Assembly (NCBI GenBank): GCA_023440865.1
Contig: JAEXRM010000002.1
Span: 1-22,322 of the forward strand
DNA: 22,322 nucleotides
Reading direction: 5' to 3'
Source: Bacillota bacterium
GTDB taxonomy: Bacteria; Bacillota; Clostridia; DSM-8532
Shown here: piece by piece, positions 21,579-22,322 of the stretch
How positions within the stretch are numbered: the stretch's first letter is position 1
How the letters are laid out: each line of letters opens with the position of its first letter
Notes under the pieces: generated by a model
The model's database searches: none
What the model saw: the letters and a program-made list of their open reading frames with translations, nothing else
Told to the model about the DNA's origin: nothing
Program-made: the position numbers and the translations under genes

Positions 21579-22322
21579 TCAGTCGCCGCCGGCTCGCAAT
21601 GCCGCTGCTGCCCGCAGGGTCAGCCACTTTGAGGCGTGCCCCTTCTTCTCGATATCCACCCGCATTTTCCCGTTGAAGGTGTTCTCCATGGGCCAGCGGA
21701 AGTCCTTGCCCTGTTTGGCTTGGACAAGCGCCAGTGCGTCATGCATCCGGTCGTCCCGCATGCCGAGCGAGGCCAGGATGCCGAGCACCTCCAGCGCGTC
21801 CGACTGGTACATCAGCGGGAAGCCGAATTTCATCCATCCCGGCCGGGCGACTTGCCCGGGCGCGTGGCTTTTCTTGTAAATACGGTGCGCCAGCATGTAT
21901 TCGGCCAGCTCTCCGAGCTTGGCTGAAACGGCTGTGGAACGCTGTTCCGCGGGAATGGCCGCGAGCGCCTTCATCGCCTTGACCACGCCCATGTGGCAGG
22001 AGTGGTTGCCCCAGCACATGTCGTACCGGTTGTAGGGCCATGCCTTCGCCCAGCCCTGCGGCAGGCCGGCCGTGAGGCCGTCACCGTCATCGCAGCGCTG
22101 GAAGCGGCAGATCCAGTCGATGCCCGCCTGGGTGCGCGGATCCTCGAGAAAGCCAAGGCGGACGAGACTGTAGACCATGTTGCCGGTCAGGCAGGGAACC
22201 ACTTCACTGGCCCGGCCGCCATGCTCCCTTGTGCCGTTGACCGAGAAACCACCGCTCGTCCGTTCCTGCGAATGATCGAGAATGAAACGGCATGCGGCGC
22301 GGACCCGCTCGTCCTGCGGGTC
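21579..22322 (-). CDS. Alpha/alpha-toroid (terpene cyclase/prenyltransferase-like) protein, N-terminus outside window
   Basis: The frame stays open to the window edge (upstream residues read DPQDERVRAACRF), so only the C-terminal ~247 residues are visible. Repeating helical hairpins with HGGRASEVVPCLTGN, SLVRLGFLEDPRTQAGIDWI, CDDGDG and CWGNHSCHMGVVKAM match the squalene-hopene cyclase / prenyltransferase alpha-alpha toroid superfamily. In Bacillota such proteins are often labelled only as hypothetical or as prenyltransferase-repeat proteins. The cysteine/histidine-rich stretch (CRFQRCDDGD, CWGNHSCH) could bind metal, as in protein prenyltransferases. The protonating DxDD motif of true cyclases is not visible in this part. 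The function is unknown. It is in the same direction as, and 179 bp upstream of, the ABC-F gene. Confidence 0.75.
   Translation of the reverse strand, partial: DPQDERVRAACRFILDHSQERTSGGFSVNGTREHGGRASEVVPCLTGNMVYSLVRLGFLEDPRTQAGIDWICRFQRCDDGDGLTAGLPQGWAKAWPYNRYDMCWGNHSCHMGVVKAMKALAAIPAEQRSTAVSAKLGELAEYMLAHRIYKKSHAPGQVARPGWMKFGFPLMYQSDALEVLGILASLGMRDDRMHDALALVQAKQGKDFRWPMENTFNGKMRVDIEKKGHASKWLTLRAAAALRAGGD

Overview
This looks like a chromosomal stretch from a GC-rich, single-membrane member of the Bacillota, most likely an anaerobic Clostridia relative. The evidence is three S-layer-homology repeats, two lipoproteins with clear lipoboxes, AGGAGG-type ribosome binding sites, one TTG and one GTG start, a PadR regulator, a CxxCxxC iron-sulfur flavoprotein and an extended -10 promoter. 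Genus cannot be told from the sequence. No rRNA, tRNA, CRISPR array, transposase or phage gene was seen.

Layout. (1) 2-1228 (+): C-terminal part of a surface protein with three SLH repeats. (2) 1377-3275 (-): RhlE-type RNA helicase with an arginine/glycine-rich tail and its own terminator; its motif II reads DEAA, not DEAD. (3) 3276-3812: an AT-richer intergenic region dense in inverted and direct repeats. (4) 3813-6687 (+): a sugar isomerase-like TIM barrel, a Gfo/Idh/MocA oxidoreductase and a methyltransferase-like protein, probably co-transcribed. (5) 8575-6830 (-): an overlapping three-gene unit with a PadR regulator, an iron-sulfur flavoprotein and an NADPH-dependent FMN reductase-like protein. 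(6) 9896-8724 (-): a secreted coiled-coil M23 endopeptidase.

(7) 10189-18226 is an arabinan/arabinoxylan utilisation locus. A divergent ArsR-type winged-helix regulator (-) faces a (+) operon of solute-binding lipoprotein, two permeases, a GH51 alpha-L-arabinofuranosidase (abfA) and a lipoprotein GH43 endo-arabinanase. The GH43 enzyme would cut arabinan at the cell surface, the transporter would import the oligosaccharides, and the cytoplasmic GH51 enzyme would release arabinose. No transport ATPase and no araA/B/D genes are present, so import probably uses a shared ATPase encoded elsewhere. A promoter with two tandem 20-bp operator-like repeats at its start site precedes the operon.

(8) 18372-22322: an AAC(3)-family acetyltransferase (-), a RelB/RelE-type toxin-antitoxin pair (+) behind a perfect interrupted palindrome, an ABC-F ATPase (-) and the C-terminal part of an alpha/alpha-toroid (terpene-cyclase-like) protein (-) that runs off the window.

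Several very long antisense open frames, up to 1122 codons, lie exactly codon-opposite real genes and are by-products of GC-rich codon use. Nothing here is clearly a new kind of system. The points most worth following are the DEAA motif, the operator array of the arabinan operon, the PadR-flavoprotein unit, and a toxin that lacks the usual C-terminal tyrosine.
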